64,000 nt of DNA from Holothuria scabra (lineage: Eukaryota > Echinodermata > Holothuroidea > Aspidochirotida > Holothuriidae): NCBI GenBank assembly GCA_037179385.1, contig CM074184.1, forward strand, positions 11,364,001 to 11,428,000, in the 5' to 3' direction. The translations under genes were made by a program, and so were the position numbers. The number at the start of each line of letters is the position of its first letter. Position 1 is the stretch's first letter. Shown in pieces: positions 1 through 13,168 of this stretch. The notes under the pieces were generated by a model that saw nothing but the letters and a program-made list of their open reading frames with translations, ran no database searches and was not told the DNA's origin.

Positions 1-60
1 ATATTTTTCCAGGAATCAGCATTACCAAATAGTCAATATGGCAGACCAGGGGCACATGCA
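1..60 (+). CDS. UBALD1: UBALD penultimate coding exon (5' end outside window)
   Basis: Twenty codons in frame from base 1, ending in phase 0 at a consensus donor (GCA^GTAAGT at 61). Encodes the last turn of the UBA-like domain (FFQES) and the start of the linker. Confidence 0.87.
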
Positions 61-3000
61 GTAAGTATTTACTTGGTCAGAACATTTGGGTGGCTTTTCA
101 TTATAAACAGTTTTCATGTGACCTAGATGATGCTGTTTCAACTTTTCATAAGCTTTAGTCATTCTCCAATAGAAAAGAGCTTGGCATTTTTATTTTAACA
201 AATAGGTTTACGACTTATAAGTTCTTAATTTACTGCATCAGGTGCTAGACATTTGTTGACTATGGTAAGTAATTGTTGACAAAAGGGGCACTGACAGCAA
301 CTTCTAGTAAGTGAATGATCATGATCAATCATATACATGTAACCATCTAGTTGTGTAAAACAGACTTCTAGCAGAATGTTAAAGTTTTCTGTTCTAGCTT
401 CTTGCTCCTCTCCCAACATATTGAGTTGTACTGGTAAAAAAAAAGCCTTGGCATAAGGGAATGCTGAGGTTAATGCCGAGGCAAACCTACTTTGACTTCA
501 GCAAAAATTTTGCAAAAGGGATAGATTGTGCGACATGGCACAGGGACGTAATGGTACAAAATGCAAAAATTTCTTTGGTGATTGCAATTTGGGCAAATAT
601 ATTCAGTATTACTTCTTTACCAAAAAAAAATTGCTACAATTTTTCAAGTTTTAACAGAAAATCTTAATCTTTCAATACACATATAGAGGCTTTTCACATG
701 ACGTCATAATACTCTCCGGCGGCCATGTTGGAGTAGTAGTACATGTAATTACGTAGTAAACCACACGGGACGCGCTTGCTCGTTGAATTTGTATACACTG
801 TGCATGTCACAGTGCACACTGTGCAGTGCGTTCGGCACAAAGCCACATGTATTTGGCTTGAAAGTCCTCCAGCATGGCGGTTCCGTGACGCAACTGCAAA
901 GCCTCTATAGCTGCATGACTTTCACAGTACTGTTGTTTGCATTGGGCAGTCTGTTACCTAATAATAATAACACCAAGGTTAAGTATATTTTTGCCCAAGT
1001 CAATCCTTTTTACTGCAGCAATTTTCTTTGCTGTAGCCACTTGATATTTTATAAACCAAGTGCTAAAAAGTAAAGAAGATAGCATTATATGTAGGCCTAG
1101 TAGCATGGAACTAGCTTTGTTCCCCTGGCTATTGTCAGTGGTCGTTTAAAAACAAAGGGCATTTGTGGTACCCATTATGGACAGGGTCAGCAATAGCACT
1201 TTACCGTCTCTTTATTTCCATTCCTGCAAATATGTGTCAGTTTGGCTATTAAGGGAGATGAGATAACTTGTAATGAATGGTACCTTGCTGATCATGCTGA
1301 TTAGTGAGGGCTGAAATTTAGGACTCATCCTGTCATTTGAGAGGGGTTAAAATTGCTTAGAATTTCTTCTTTCTCTCTTTGAGGTTGTTAGATGGATTTA
1401 GTCGATTTTATTTGTAATTGACTCACTTTTCTACATGTGCAAGGACGAATTTTGTGTAATGATTTTAAGTACGTTTGTGTTGAGACGATATAGAGTAGTA
1501 CCCTTCATCAGTAAAACAGATAGAAATGGAAATCTACCAGATAAAGATCAAAGACAAATGTCTGTTTTCTATGGCAGGGAAATAAAACACAACCAGGGTT
1601 TACACTAGAGGGGAAAGGTGGTGATATGGCTCCCCCCCCCCTTCCAGTAGAAGGTTGGTAAAATCCCCTCCCCCCCCCCCCCCCCCCACATTTCATTTCA
1701 TAAAAAAAGTCAGAAAATTGTCAATATTTTGTCATGTCTTTAGTAAAGATGACACTTTTGAATCTGTGACTTAACTTACACGAATAAATGGCCTTTAAAA
1801 CCCTTCAAATTGCACCTTACAGTGTTTTTGAACTTGAAGCAAGCTTTTGTCCCCTGGACCATCTTGTAACTTTAGCCTTAATTAGTGTCAATTAAGACTC
1901 GGCATTTTCAGCAGAACTTTACGAATCCCCCGCCCCCCTCTTTTTTGTGTTTCTGGCAAAATCCCTGAGTTTTCAATTTTCACTTTCATTTGGAAAACAA
2001 CCAAACATTTTGTGGTCAATGGGACCCCAGCTTGTCCAATGGACATCCTGAAAAAAATCATTACCTAAATGGCCCATTTTTTTTTTAATCTTTCTTTGGG
2101 GAGGGGGGGGGGTGGACGGGTGGAGTAAGGTTAAATTCTAATTTCAGAGGTTGTTTTAACAGAGCGGTCTAAGGAGGACGAATTTTTTGTTGCCTCTAAC
2201 CCTGTATTTTGTTTTAAGTTTAAAAAATTGGAATCCATATAAGCATAGCCACTATAATTTATAGCCTGGCATATCAGTGAGTCATTTGGGTGATATATTT
2301 AGTCAGTGTTTTACTTAAATGGTAACCCCAATAATTCAATTTGTGCACAGTTTAGAAAGCATGTACCTTAGTTCAGGAAGTCACAATAGTGGACACTGTT
2401 ATGCCAATCAGTGACAGAGTGCAAGGGAAATATGTAATACACTTCAATTTAGTACAGACTGTTTTGTTAAGGTACAGTATATTAAGCAGACTACTTTGTA
2501 GTAACCAACGGTGTCCATTTGGGTCAGTCTTTGTCTACTGCGGTATATTGTACACCTTGCCTTTAGCCTGTTGAGACACAGTGTTGTCTGAAGAAACACA
2601 AACAGAAAAAATATATGGTACAAGAGTCATTTAAACTGACCCACAATAAGATTCAACCAGAAATCAATATGGAGTTGAAGTGGCTGTTGATGACCATTGT
2701 CTGCCTGTGAAGCAGCCTTGGTGTAATAAGTTGTGGTATGTCTGGCTTTAAAAAGCTACTGTACTGTATTTTGGCACAGTGCCTATTATATCATTGATGA
2801 GTAACTAACTTTAGGGTATACAGTTATGATGGTTGCATTTAGGTTAAGCAGATTTACTACCTATGAGTAAACATGTCAGGTGTCTGGTATCAGTTGGAAT
2901 CAAGCCAGTTAACTTCTGTTTGTAAATATTTCTTACAAAGGTAGGCTATTTGTAGTTCCTAGAACTAGTAGGAGGTCATTTTTGGGGGGAAACATACTAA

Positions 3001-5680
3001 TAATTAACTGCAACAGTTAGTTTGACATGTGTTTGTGTAACATATATAAAGAGTTTTCTTGGCAGTAGATCACAACCACAACTGTCCCACTTAGTCGCAT
3101 ATTTGGTTTCCCCGAGAGGAAAAACCTGAGGGAGTCCTGCAGATATTAGCCCACGGAGGGTACAAAGTCTTTTCATTCATCTCATGGCTACGAAAAACCC
3201 AAAATCATATCAAAGTGCATAGAAATCCAATGGAAACTTATTTACATAGCTCATAGGGGCTGCTGCCTAAGGGGCTGTAGCCAGGTATTCCCAATTTACT
3301 GCTGGACTAAATAGGTGTATTATTCTCCCTCTCTGAAGCCAGTGTACAGTCTTTCATAAATTGCGTTGATGACTCACTCCAGGGGAGATAATTTTTAATG
3401 TAGAGTTGTGGACATCTGTGCCTTCTAATTCTCAACAAACAGTTATTATTTTTGAATTAAGGAAGTGGAAAGTATTTTTTTCTATTTGTTTTACAATGTA
3501 TTTTATGAAACTAGATGTTTACTATACAAATTTGAAACTTTGAGGAGAGGTAAACTTTTAAGGAGAAAGATACTTTCACCTCTGTTGGGCACTGTATGTA
3601 CAGTATGTACCTAACCTTTATGGAGCATTGGATGATATTTAGGTATCTAACAAGTTGCAAGGTAGATTAAGAATATACAGAAGCCAAGAAAGACCAAATT
3701 ACACATGAAGGACAACATAATAGACGTTTGGCAAGTCAGATAAGGTTTAACAGAGCTAGCCAATCGGTTTTAGTCGGGTTGGCCATGACCCTTTTCCAGT
3801 TGTGGCTCACTGTTTTCCCTATTCCATTGCTTATACATTGCTTGATCACCAAGCACAATGGCAGAAGGTTTCATTTTTAAAGTCTTTGGTAGAATTGCAG
3901 AAATATGGCCTCATAACTTCCAAATACAAGTCTGATTCTGTAAACACTTGACCATGCAATGGGTCATGCTGTCATTTAATTATCCATTGAGGAAACATTT
4001 CACAATTCAGTTTTGATTGTGATAGCAATGCCTGTCACACCATGCATATCAAAAGGCGATTTTTAATATTGTGGTTCATGCTCGTGAATGTAATACATAT
4101 TAATGATAGATCATAAAAGTGAAGTTTAGCATGTGTGCATTTTTTGCCAGTTGTTAAGAACTTCAAAATGTTATTTTCAAATTTGTCTGGTAGGACACTA
4201 ATGAACACTCACTCTGATGTAACATCAAAGTTTAAAAAGAAGGGTATATTTATTTCCTGATCACCAAATAGCTAATTCCAGTTCTACTACTGTTCAGGGC
4301 TGGAGAACACACTTATTTCCCTGGAAAGAAGTTAATGTGTACCTCAAGTCAAAAAATATATTAAAGAGCATGAAATATGAATTCTCATAGTCTAGCTCCC
4401 ATCTTTGTAGGACATTCCTGAGCCGGGATATAAAATGTTGAAGTTTATTCACTCAACTTTAGATGCCATGTTGTGCAATATTTTGGGATATTATTAATTA
4501 ATGCTATTAAATCAAATTACAATCTTCATATTTCTTTGTTTTTCTGAAAGTTACTGCACCTTGTGCCAAATTTCCAGGGAGGGAGCCTCCCAACATTCCA
4601 TCTTTTTCCACTTGTGACTGCTGCCAGAGAATGTTCCATTCTTAACTGTGAAGCACTTTACTGTGTATATTGCACCATGAGCCGTTACCTGTTTTTAGAG
4701 TGTTATATGTTACAACACAAGATATAGTGATATCAAATTTTACTAAATCAATTATTCCAAGCTGCAAGAGGAAGAAGTGGTGCTTTCTTAATTTCAAACA
4801 GGATATTATATTATCAAAGAGAAAGTACAAGGCAAGCAGATAACATTGAAGTTGTAGTTGGGCATTGTTTATTTTGTCAGCATGCTATGCCTGGTGAGCT
4901 CGTCTGTTCACTTTTTGAATGAAGTCACAAACTGTACAAGTCTTCATTGTATAGACAGGTATGCTTTGGTAAACATTTAAGGTGTGATAATCACATTGTT
5001 AGTATCTAGTGCAGTGCAAGCTGGTGGTTGTATGGGCATCCATTAACACAGAGAACTTGAAGGGCTGTATTTTGAAGTGTAACATCAACAGGTAGGGGAT
5101 GATAAATGATTTATATAATGCTATATGTTCACGCTCAGACACTGGATTTAGTGAATCCCGCTTTTATCTTCGGAGTCCTGCAAGTAATCAGACATGGTAA
5201 TATTTTGCACTTTGCTGCTCCCATACATAATAAATATATCCCTAATACAGGCAGCTGGAATTCTGAATCATGCACATGACTATTGACGGTGTTATTGACG
5301 TGTGCATAAGCTAGCACCTTAGTAAAGACTGTTGCACAATAGATACCTGGCTGTCAAAGTACAGAGATGAGCAGCATAGTGGCATCTATGAAATCATATC
5401 ATTCTCAAGTCATGCTTACTAAAGCCAGGGACAAACTTGTGTTAAAATTGTATCATTAATTTTCTTTCAGATCAATGCGCCTGCCAACACACCGGCGACG
5501 CCACCTAACTTTCCTGAAGTGCTGACAAGTTTTTCCAAGTTGGGAACATCTGTGGAGAAAATCAGCAGTTCCCCTATGACCATGGCTACCTCACCCATGC
5601 AGAACCATGTTGCACCAGCAGATGGTTATTACAGATCTCAAAACAACAATACCTCTATTGGTGTACCATTACAGAGGTGA
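1..5680 (+). CDS. UBALD1: UBALD family (UBA-like domain-containing, FAM100) gene, 3' part, two exons
   Basis: Spliced coding region from 1-60 joined to 5471-5680, giving 89 residues and a TGA stop; the N-terminal UBA-like domain lies upstream of the window. Exon 1 reads IFFQESALPNSQYGRPGAHA, matching the FFQE end of the UBA-like domain of vertebrate UBALD proteins. Exon 2 contains NTPATPPNFPEVLTSFSKL, the most conserved UBALD segment (vertebrate form NTPATPPNFPDALTMFSRL, from memory). The intron is phase 0 with GTAAGT donor and TTTCTTTCAG acceptor. UBALD proteins are small and poorly characterised; a ubiquitin-binding role is suggested only by the UBA-like fold. The remaining tail is low-complexity and rich in S, N, P and M. 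Neighbour MGRN1 lies downstream on the same strand. UBALD1 and UBALD2 cannot be told apart because the gene probably predates the vertebrate duplication. Confidence 0.88.
725..1075. repeat. Dispersed repeat, copy related to 42503-42660
   Basis: The stretch about 903-1070 (GCATGACTTT...GTTACCTAATAATAATAA...GTCAATCCTTTTTA...GCTGTAGCCA) is clearly homologous, in the same orientation, to 42508-42640. A GACGTCA-containing GC-richer stretch precedes it. Family unknown. Confidence 0.6.
1580..1835. repeat. Dispersed repeat with poly-C tracts, inverted copy at 52210-52450
   Basis: Reads GGTTGGTAAAATCC, a long C run at 1670-1687, GTCAATATTTTGTC, and CGAATAAATGGCC...AACCCTTCAAATTGCACCTTAC. The reverse complement of 52245-52400 carries the same blocks in the same order (GTAAGGTGCAATTTAAAGG...TATTTGTGTAAGTT...TTTTACCAACCTTC). 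The poly-C tract is part of the family. Confidence 0.55.
5471..5680 (+). CDS. UBALD1: UBALD terminal coding exon
   Basis: Acceptor TTTCTTTCAG at 5461-5470, phase 0, 69 codons and TGA at 5678-5680. Starts INAPANTPATPPNFPEVL, the family hallmark, and ends SIGVPLQR. No comparable frame exists on the other strand. Confidence 0.9.
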   Translation: MNAPANTPATPPNFPEVLTSFSKLGTSVEKISSSPMTMATSPMQNHVAPADGYYRSQNNNTSIGVPLQR

Positions 5681-8600
5681 AACTAGGAGAACATGAGGTT
5701 ATGTCTCAGGGTGGGAGGTGGTTAGGGTTTGGCAGACGACTCACATATTGGTGTGAACGATCTCATAACATCAAGGAGATTTGCAATATGTTTGAGTTAA
5801 GCCAGACTCTTTTGATGTTGCTTGTATAATTGTAACACCAGCCAAGAGTATTTTAACAGTCATTAGTAGCAAAGTAGAGAGACTCCTCAAATTAAAACTC
5901 TGCAAGATCCAGCAGTTACAAGTATCCCAGTTTAAGTCGTGGCCTTGGTAACATTTATTGAATGCAGCCTCCTCATAATCTGCAAAAGATAAATAGATGA
6001 TGTGAGGGAGGAAGTTTTGGTACCTCCATGATGTGTCTGTATGCCATGTAATGGGTATCATCACTTGAAGAGTGTGTGGCAATCCTTCAGGGAAACCTGT
6101 TTCAGCTACCAAACTGGTACTTATTATTGCTTACATGAGGCAGATCTCAAACGGTTTCAAACATTCATGTATTTGCACATGGTTTGAATTTCTACCAAGT
6201 GTGCGGTGGATTTGTGGGGGCTACTTTTCATAGTGGAATACTGCTGTGATGATCCGTAGAAGCAACATCTCAGGGGAAAGCACTGTTGTTTATGTAATGA
6301 CTAGTGAGGAAAGAATTTCACCATGAAGGAGTTTGATTATGAAGCAGCTGAAGGTAAATTGGATTGCATTCTTCACTGAGAGGGATTCGTTGCAAAAATT
6401 TGAATTGAATCCATCCATCTCAAGGATAATTCGAGGAAAGAAGATGAATGTTCACTACCAGAGATGACTTATTGTGTATTTTATGAGGAGTGTGATGTAT
6501 TTTGTTTATATATTTTTTTCATGTTCAACTGTACCATCTACCTACTATTTTCCCTCTTTTTCATGTACCAGCTATTGATTTAGAATAGGTTAGATAGATT
6601 GTGAATATCTTTCATCATTGCCATCACAAAAATTAAAATGGCATGCAAAGTATCCAGCAGGAATAACTTAAAAGATTTTCTTAGCACAGTTGCAGCTCAA
6701 TTCTCATATCTTAGCTAGTGCTGTGTTTATGACTTCCTAACAAGTTTCTTGATTTCATCTGTGAGAGTGGTCCATGGAATAATATGTGCCTCAAATTCTT
6801 GGAGATATCGTAGTAGGTAAAAATACCTTGCTAAAATAAGTTTGATATGATCAAAGCCATGTTGTTTGCATTCAGTTTTTCACATTAAATCCATGTGGCT
6901 TTGATTTATTGTGTTCCTTCCAGACTTCCTCCTTTGGCCTTTAGGAGTCACGGAAGCAATGGGGATTACATTTTCCTGCAGTCTACCCTGTCGCAGTTTG
7001 AGAAAAAGACCAACTCTTTTATGGAAGTGGTAACTTGTTTGTTTAGACATGTATACAAAGTGAATCACTCGATCCCATGTCCCATGTATAGAGAGTGCAA
7101 TATATCTTCTGTGAAGATACATTCCAATGTTCAGACCAGCAGTTAGTACATCAGGATGTTGATCTTAATATGGAACTTGGATTAAAAAGAAAATGTCAAT
7201 ACTGAAACAGTGTATTCTGATATAGATGGATGATTGTTGATTGAGGAATAAAAAGTCTCTGGATACTTACTTAATACAACAAACCATTGTACAATGACAA
7301 CTTGTTTTGTAACATTTATGTAGTTTTATGACATTTGAGATGGAATCAAATTAGAAGTGCACATTGGTAAGGTTTTGTGAAGCACATAGGTTTGTTAGGT
7401 TGGAACAATGACATTAATGGATAGATATGTTTAAAATATGTAGTTTTGTTAATAACTGCACTTAAGAACTTGATGTCATTTATGACATGTGGATCTTAAT
7501 AGTCAGGCAAAAGGCAATGAGGATTGAGAAATATGAATGACAGAATCAGTTGGGCTTGATATAATTGGAGACCAAGAAGGCCATGAACCTTTTATTTTTG
7601 GCAATGCCCTTGGTGCCCTACAAATCTACTCTTTTCAAGTTCAAGGCTAATTTAGTGGCTTTGCCTACTTAATTAATTTCTTCTTTTCAGTCCACATGAG
7701 TAGAACTTTGCTATTTGAAAGAATTGTTGAGACCCAGGCTGCATGTTAAGTTCACAATCTACTGTACATGTGATGAAACATTAGATGTCTAACAGTATTT
7801 TTAAGGTGCACGATTTCCAGATTCTTGTATAAGAAGTAGTAGTGTGAGTGAATTTTAAGTTGCAGTTAAACCAGACAGGTATGTAGCAGTTATGCCTTCA
7901 ATGTATTAAACAAATCTAGAACTTTCAAAAGAGGAAAAAGTCCAAAAAAGGTCAACTTCCGATAAGGAGCCCCCCCCCCCCCCCCCCCATTTATTGCATT
8001 ATATAGCATAAGAACTTCAGAAGTGGTGCCTAAGCTTTTGATGAAAAAATTGGTGCATGTCATGTGCATACTGTTAGTTCTCATCAGCATTGATTGTTGA
8101 GAGTACTGTAAATGGGAGCATTTTTGGTCTCATAATGTAAGTGTTCCACTGGTTTAAGTCCAAATGCCTCGAAGTTTTGCAGGTTATATAAACTCAGGTA
8201 AGCATTATCATTAATTGCTAGCTTTGACCCTTTTGATGAAAGTTCTGTTTTCCAGTTTTGTAAGGTTGCCTCCAAAGTTAACTGTACAATTGCCACAAAA
8301 TTTACACTAATTGACTATGCTGGAGAAGTGAAGCTCTGTGTAGTTCTGGATAGAAAAAGGAGAAGAAAGACTTCCTTTCATTTAGTATGCATAGTCAGTA
8401 TTGTCTTGCTTTTATTTGTCAAAATGAGTGATATTCACAGGGACATGGAGTATATTCTTCCTGTTCTTAAGAAAATTTTGAATGTAATGCCAATTTTACA
8501 TGAGATTTGTGGTGTCATTTTAAGGTTTGAAGTCATATACTCCAGTATCATTAATTAAAAAATCACATACTTCTTGTTAATATTATTCTGATTTTCAGTT

Positions 8601-9590
8601 TCATATAAAAATCATTGACTTGGAAACAGGAAAGAGGGATTTGAGAGGTTGCTATATCCAAATAGGATAAATGACATGAACTCATGGTCAGTTTTTAATG
8701 GACCATAGAAAAACTTCCAAAAAAAGGTTGGTTATGGACAACTTCATGACAATATTTAACTGTTTGTGTATGTGTTGTGTCTTTCAGAGCATTTTACATT
8801 CATACTAAACTTTAGAATCTGGAATAATTATGTGTTAAAAATTTTCAAAATATGGTAATTTGCTTCACAACATGTGATTTGGTATATGTTTCAACATACC
8901 ATTTCATTGGAGAATATACAATGAGAGACAGATTACAATTTGGAATGGTCACTGTTTCATGTAAAATGAGGTTTCTTGATTTTTTTTCTCCAGGACTTAG
9001 TGTATAATGGACTGCAAAAATGTACAGGGTTTGAATGTTCAAAGTGCTTCAGACTCCACTCTCTGTAAATGAGGGTATCAATATAGGTTGAAGTTTTTTA
9101 TAAAGCAAGCTTCTAGTCTTGTAGGAAAACTTTCAAAATTCAAGAGGGTAAACAATATTCTTTCTGACTTTATTTAGTCATCTCCTAGTACTAACTTGAG
9201 AGAATTGTGTTCAAACTACTGGTTAAGGAGGGAAAACCAAAAGATATTACCAGAGATAAATGGGGAAATAGATAACTTTCGTACATATTGCATATGTTTG
9301 GTTAGGCGAGGTTGGACAGGAGGTGGTAGGGATGTACAGTATCATGTAATATTTACTTTGAGCGAGTATCAGAAAATTTAGAAAACATTGAACCAAATAT
9401 TACTTAAGCTGTCCTACTTTTGTTCATACAATTAGTTGGAAGGAAAAAGCCCACTTAGACAATATTGTTCTGGCCCCCATACTATGCAACACTTAGGTTT
9501 GCTTTCTAGCATATATTTATACAGTATTTCCAACTTTGTCTTTCTTTGTTTAACCTATGATTATATTTAGGCCTTTAGCCAATAAAGCCT
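5681..9590 (+). other. UBALD 3' UTR and downstream flank
   Basis: No coding sequence recognised. AT-rich sequence with candidate polyadenylation signals AATAAA at 7247-7252 and 9581-9586; the first would give a 3' UTR of about 1.6 kb, the second about 3.9 kb. A C18 tract lies at 7971-7988. The UTR end cannot be decided from sequence alone. Confidence 0.5.
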
Positions 9591-10219
9591 GAAACCAACT
9601 CACTGTATTTTATACTGAAACCTCCCTCAAGACACAAGTGTTTTTTATCTGTGAATGATTATTTCACTTTCCCTTTGTTCAAAATAATTTATCTGCTCAA
9701 CATTGCAGAAAGATGAACATGAACACCCATTTTAAAAGTTCCTTTGAACCTAGTGCTATGGTCTCTTGGATTTTCATTTTTCAATTGACAAATGTGCCGA
9801 TTTAACATAATCTAATATATGGTTCATGGAAACAGCATTCATGTCTGGTATATTAATCACTGTGTATATCAATCACTGAGTTGTGTATTTTTGTTACAAC
9901 TTCATGCTGAGATGGGCAGTTCGTTCCTTTTTTGGCATACTTCCAAATTGCAAATTGGCGCAGTGATGAATTTGAAAATTTTGGCATACTGATGAATGCA
10001 TTATTGTTCAAATCTGCCAACGTAAGCATAAAAAATTGCAACAACTTTGTAAAAGAAATTATTTTCAACAATTCCAAACATATAAAAGATGAATAAGGCA
10101 AAAATTCTCCAAATAAAACAACCTTCGTCAGTCACTATGTGAAGTACAAAATCCCCAGCCTCATGAAATTCTTGTTTTTCGTAGGTTAGAAAGGGGGCGA
10201 ATTGCTGGGTGAAGGTTCC
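9591..10219. other. Intergenic, nothing recognised
   Basis: AT-rich sequence up to the left breakpoint of the 5.26 kb tandem duplication. Short minus-strand open frames show no domain or codon signature. Confidence 0.5.
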
Positions 10220-10984
10220 TTTTGTCAATTTGTTAGGATATGAGTTTCGCAAACTTTAACAAAAAAGCACTTTCTGGAGGTTCCAGAGTCCACTACAACA
10301 ATTGAATGCACAAAACAAGCAGACAACTGTGTGAATTAATGTAAAAATAAGTCACCAATGTTTTGTTGTATAAAGTCAGACTTGATATAAATAGATGGTA
10401 CATGAGTTATAACAACTAACAAAGTACCTTACCACATTATAGCTAACCTGCACTTAGCATAGCTATCTCAGTAAAACCTGTGCATTAATTTTAAGAAGTC
10501 TTAGCAAAGCAATCCATTAATAGTCACATTATGTTGTTTACCTTGGTCGCTGTTGTCTCTTTCAGTTTTCATTATTGTTTTTTTCATTGATTTTCTATAT
10601 TGTCGACTAATTGTCGGTCAATCATTCACCAACCTTTTTGTTTTCCTTCTTTTTGTGTACATATCTACATATATTAAAGGGAATAGCAGGTGGATTATTT
10701 CAGAGGTGAAAAAGTAATAAAAGTTGAAGATCTAAATATGGTCATATGTTTTTATTTGTGCTGTCAGAGTTTACAAATGGGGTGGGGACTTCTGCTTAAC
10801 AGTTAGGAATGGAAATTAGCAGGTATCACCAAAAGGGAAAGTGCAGTCTCCCCCAATTCTGATTATAATCTTGCAGGCTATTGTTTTTCATCAATGGCTC
10901 CTGAGATTCATGTGACAAAATTTTATTCACTTAATTGTATTATTTATACCCATGTAACACAATGATTTTCCTTAGATATGCAAT

Positions 10985-11145
10985 ATTTAAGTTCTGAAGG
11001 TCCAGGGTACAGGATACCCCTGTGGGTTGTGGTAGTCAAATGTAGCACATGCCCATGGTATTCCCCACCTGTTGTACAAAGGGAGAGCTTGAAATGGAAA
11101 GAACCTTTTTGAAACCATTCTTTGAAACTAAATTTGAACCATACT
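10985..11145. repeat. SINE-like dispersed repeat (copy A)
   Basis: Homologous to 55935-56080 (shared blocks CCTGTGGG, GGTATTCCC, ACCTGT, GGGA, TTTGAA and terminal TTTGAACC), and present again at 16247-16407 through the tandem duplication. Family unknown. Confidence 0.5.
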
Positions 11146-11924
11146 TGCACTGTTCGAACTTTACTTTTTTAGCCAGCTGACACTAATGCATTCTTCTCCA
11201 TTTCGTTCGAAGTAACATATCCTGTTTGGGTCTGTAAGCTGCATCCAAACGTTAAGTTTGTTGAATGGTGGGATAATTATGTTACCCTCAGGGGCTTTGA
11301 CACAACTACCACTGTCGCACCATCCTTGGGCAAGGTCCACCTCTATTTGCCCACTGGCTTGGTCATGCTGTTCCCTCTGTGTTTTGGGGTTATAGAATAT
11401 GCTTTATGTATTCCTTGCCTATTGTGGTTAGTGTGTACGACGGAGTTAAATGATCCAGTTTCCAACCAATTGGTTCAAGTCAAGCCGGTTATGGCTTTTT
11501 CAGCTGTGGCGCAGGGCCTGTTGTAAGAAGCATCTAAATTTTACCGTATTTGAAGCCAAACTTGATCACTTAATTTAACCTTTTATCTATGTGACACTAT
11601 AACACATTTTTGTTGGAGTGTTCTTAAATCCCGACTAACAAATTGAGTCTTGAAATGAAAAGAAAGGTATCTGGAAGAGAAAAATGAAGAGTGCACCAGT
11701 TTGTACATAGAGAATTGGTATGAATTTGCCGAGAGTCCGGAGCAAATAGTTGTCGCATGCAGCAGTACTGCCCTCGTTTCTGGGGAAGCGCGTTTAAGTT
11801 TACACCAAGTTCCCCAACAAATGCAGAAGTGCAAACAGCTGATTTGTCAACCAATAGGATTGAGCGCGCACAGTATTAAGTAAACCACGTGCAGGCGAAA
11901 AGACCCCTTGCGATCACATGCGAA

Positions 11925-11954
11925 TGACGTCGCATAAGACGTCGCATGACGTCA
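11925..11954. promoter_or_regulatory. Cluster of CRE-like GACGTC sites
   Basis: Three GACGTC cores start at 11926, 11938 and 11948; the last is a perfect CREB/ATF palindrome TGACGTCA (11947-11954). GACGTCGCAT is directly repeated. A CACGTG E-box lies at 11886-11891. Duplicated at 17188-17217. Whether it drives any transcript is unknown. Confidence 0.4.
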
Positions 11955-12865
11955 GTGTGAGATCTATTTTCAGACTGGCTTATTCTATTCTTAAACCGCG
12001 AAACCTGGTTTCCCCTTCTGTACCATAATGGCTGCAGGTGGCTTTTATTTTCCATGTTTAGTTCTAACAACCTGTTGTTGTGTGTGCCAATTAATTAAAC
12101 ATACTTGTGTGAAGTACTTCGTGCCACCAAGCAACACTGATATGTCAAGACTTAAACGTGTTGTCTTGCCAAAATAGCCTACATCAACCAGTCGACCATG
12201 AACGGGACGAATTGTATTAACAGTTGCTCATAATATCGCAATTTCAACATTTTCCTCTGTTAGCTTTCAACAGGTTCATTCTGCCTGACGTTCCTTCCCA
12301 AATTAAGATATTTTTTAAATTATTAACTTCCTGTACTGCTGTAAGATAATTCAATAAATGGTTAAATTAAACGGCAGAGTGGGAAAATGCATGAACTTTG
12401 CCGTTATAGCTTTGTATGTAATGTAGTGTAGGCTTGCTTTAATCTACGTCATGTCTTCGTTGGTTATTTATTTTTCAGAACTGTTGTCACTTGGCTGTTC
12501 GAAGTAGAGTATTGTCTATTTGAAGTAAAAAATCGTGCATAATCGATTGTAGGTAAACGTGGTTCGCGTCACAGTTCAATTTTAAAACAGAAATACGTCT
12601 TTTTGCGTGCTCCACATATTAATGACACAGCTGATTCAGCTAGCAGTTTGGTAAGTTTGGAGCATGCAATGGAGCTGAAATACCTGGACCGATGATCGTT
12701 ATATAGTTGGTTAGAATAGTGTTGACGGCGATATCGCTATTTCAATGGTTGGGAAAATCCCACAATAAAGTTTGTCTTTAACTCCGATACATTTTTACAC
12801 TTGCCCCTTATTTTATCTATTTCGCTTCTCCTCGGGCAATAATTTTCGTTTTCAGATTCTAAGCT

Positions 12866-12950
12866 GACTGCATGGTCAAGTGGTTAGAACAGAACATCTA
12901 ACTTGAAGTCGGGAGGTCGGGAGGTCAGGAGTTCGAGTCCTGACTTGGTC
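12866..12950 (+). repeat. tRNA-derived SINE head (copy A)
   Basis: TGGTCAAGTGGTTAGAAC resembles a tRNA A box. GGAGTTCGAGTCC resembles a B box and sits in a TCAGGA/TCCTGA hairpin. An internal GGTCGGGA duplication breaks the cloverleaf, so this is a SINE or tRNA pseudogene, not a tRNA. Non-tRNA sequence follows to the poly-C tract at 13088. Second copy at 18129-18213. Confidence 0.55.
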
Positions 12951-13168
12951 ATACCGAAGACTTGAAAGATGGACCCTTCTGCCATTGTGCGTGTTGCGCA
13001 GCATAAACAATGGACAGATGGAAGGATAGAGTAGGAGAACAAGCCAGTGAGCCACAACTCAAAAAAGTATGTGGCCGACAGGGGAATCCCCCCCCCCCCC
13101 CCACTCTGAAAAATTCGGAAATTTGTGACACCAGTCAACTACATTGAGATCCTTTCAACATTTCTGTC

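Larger units (their letters stand above)
61..5470 (+). other. UBALD intron
   Basis: A 5.4 kb GT-AG intron. It holds a dispersed repeat copy at about 725-1075, a poly-C-bearing repeat at about 1580-1835, and otherwise AT-rich sequence where I see no coding or RNA gene. Open frames of 60-113 codons here lack any recognisable domain. Confidence 0.8.

Noticed and set aside
5771..6112. 113-codon minus-strand open frame
   Set aside because: Lies opposite the UBALD 3' UTR, with no recognisable domain, splice context or conservation signal.
11326..11526. 66-codon frame identical in both tandem copies (also 16588-16788)
   Set aside because: Identity is explained by the recent DNA duplication, not by protein conservation; no family recognised.
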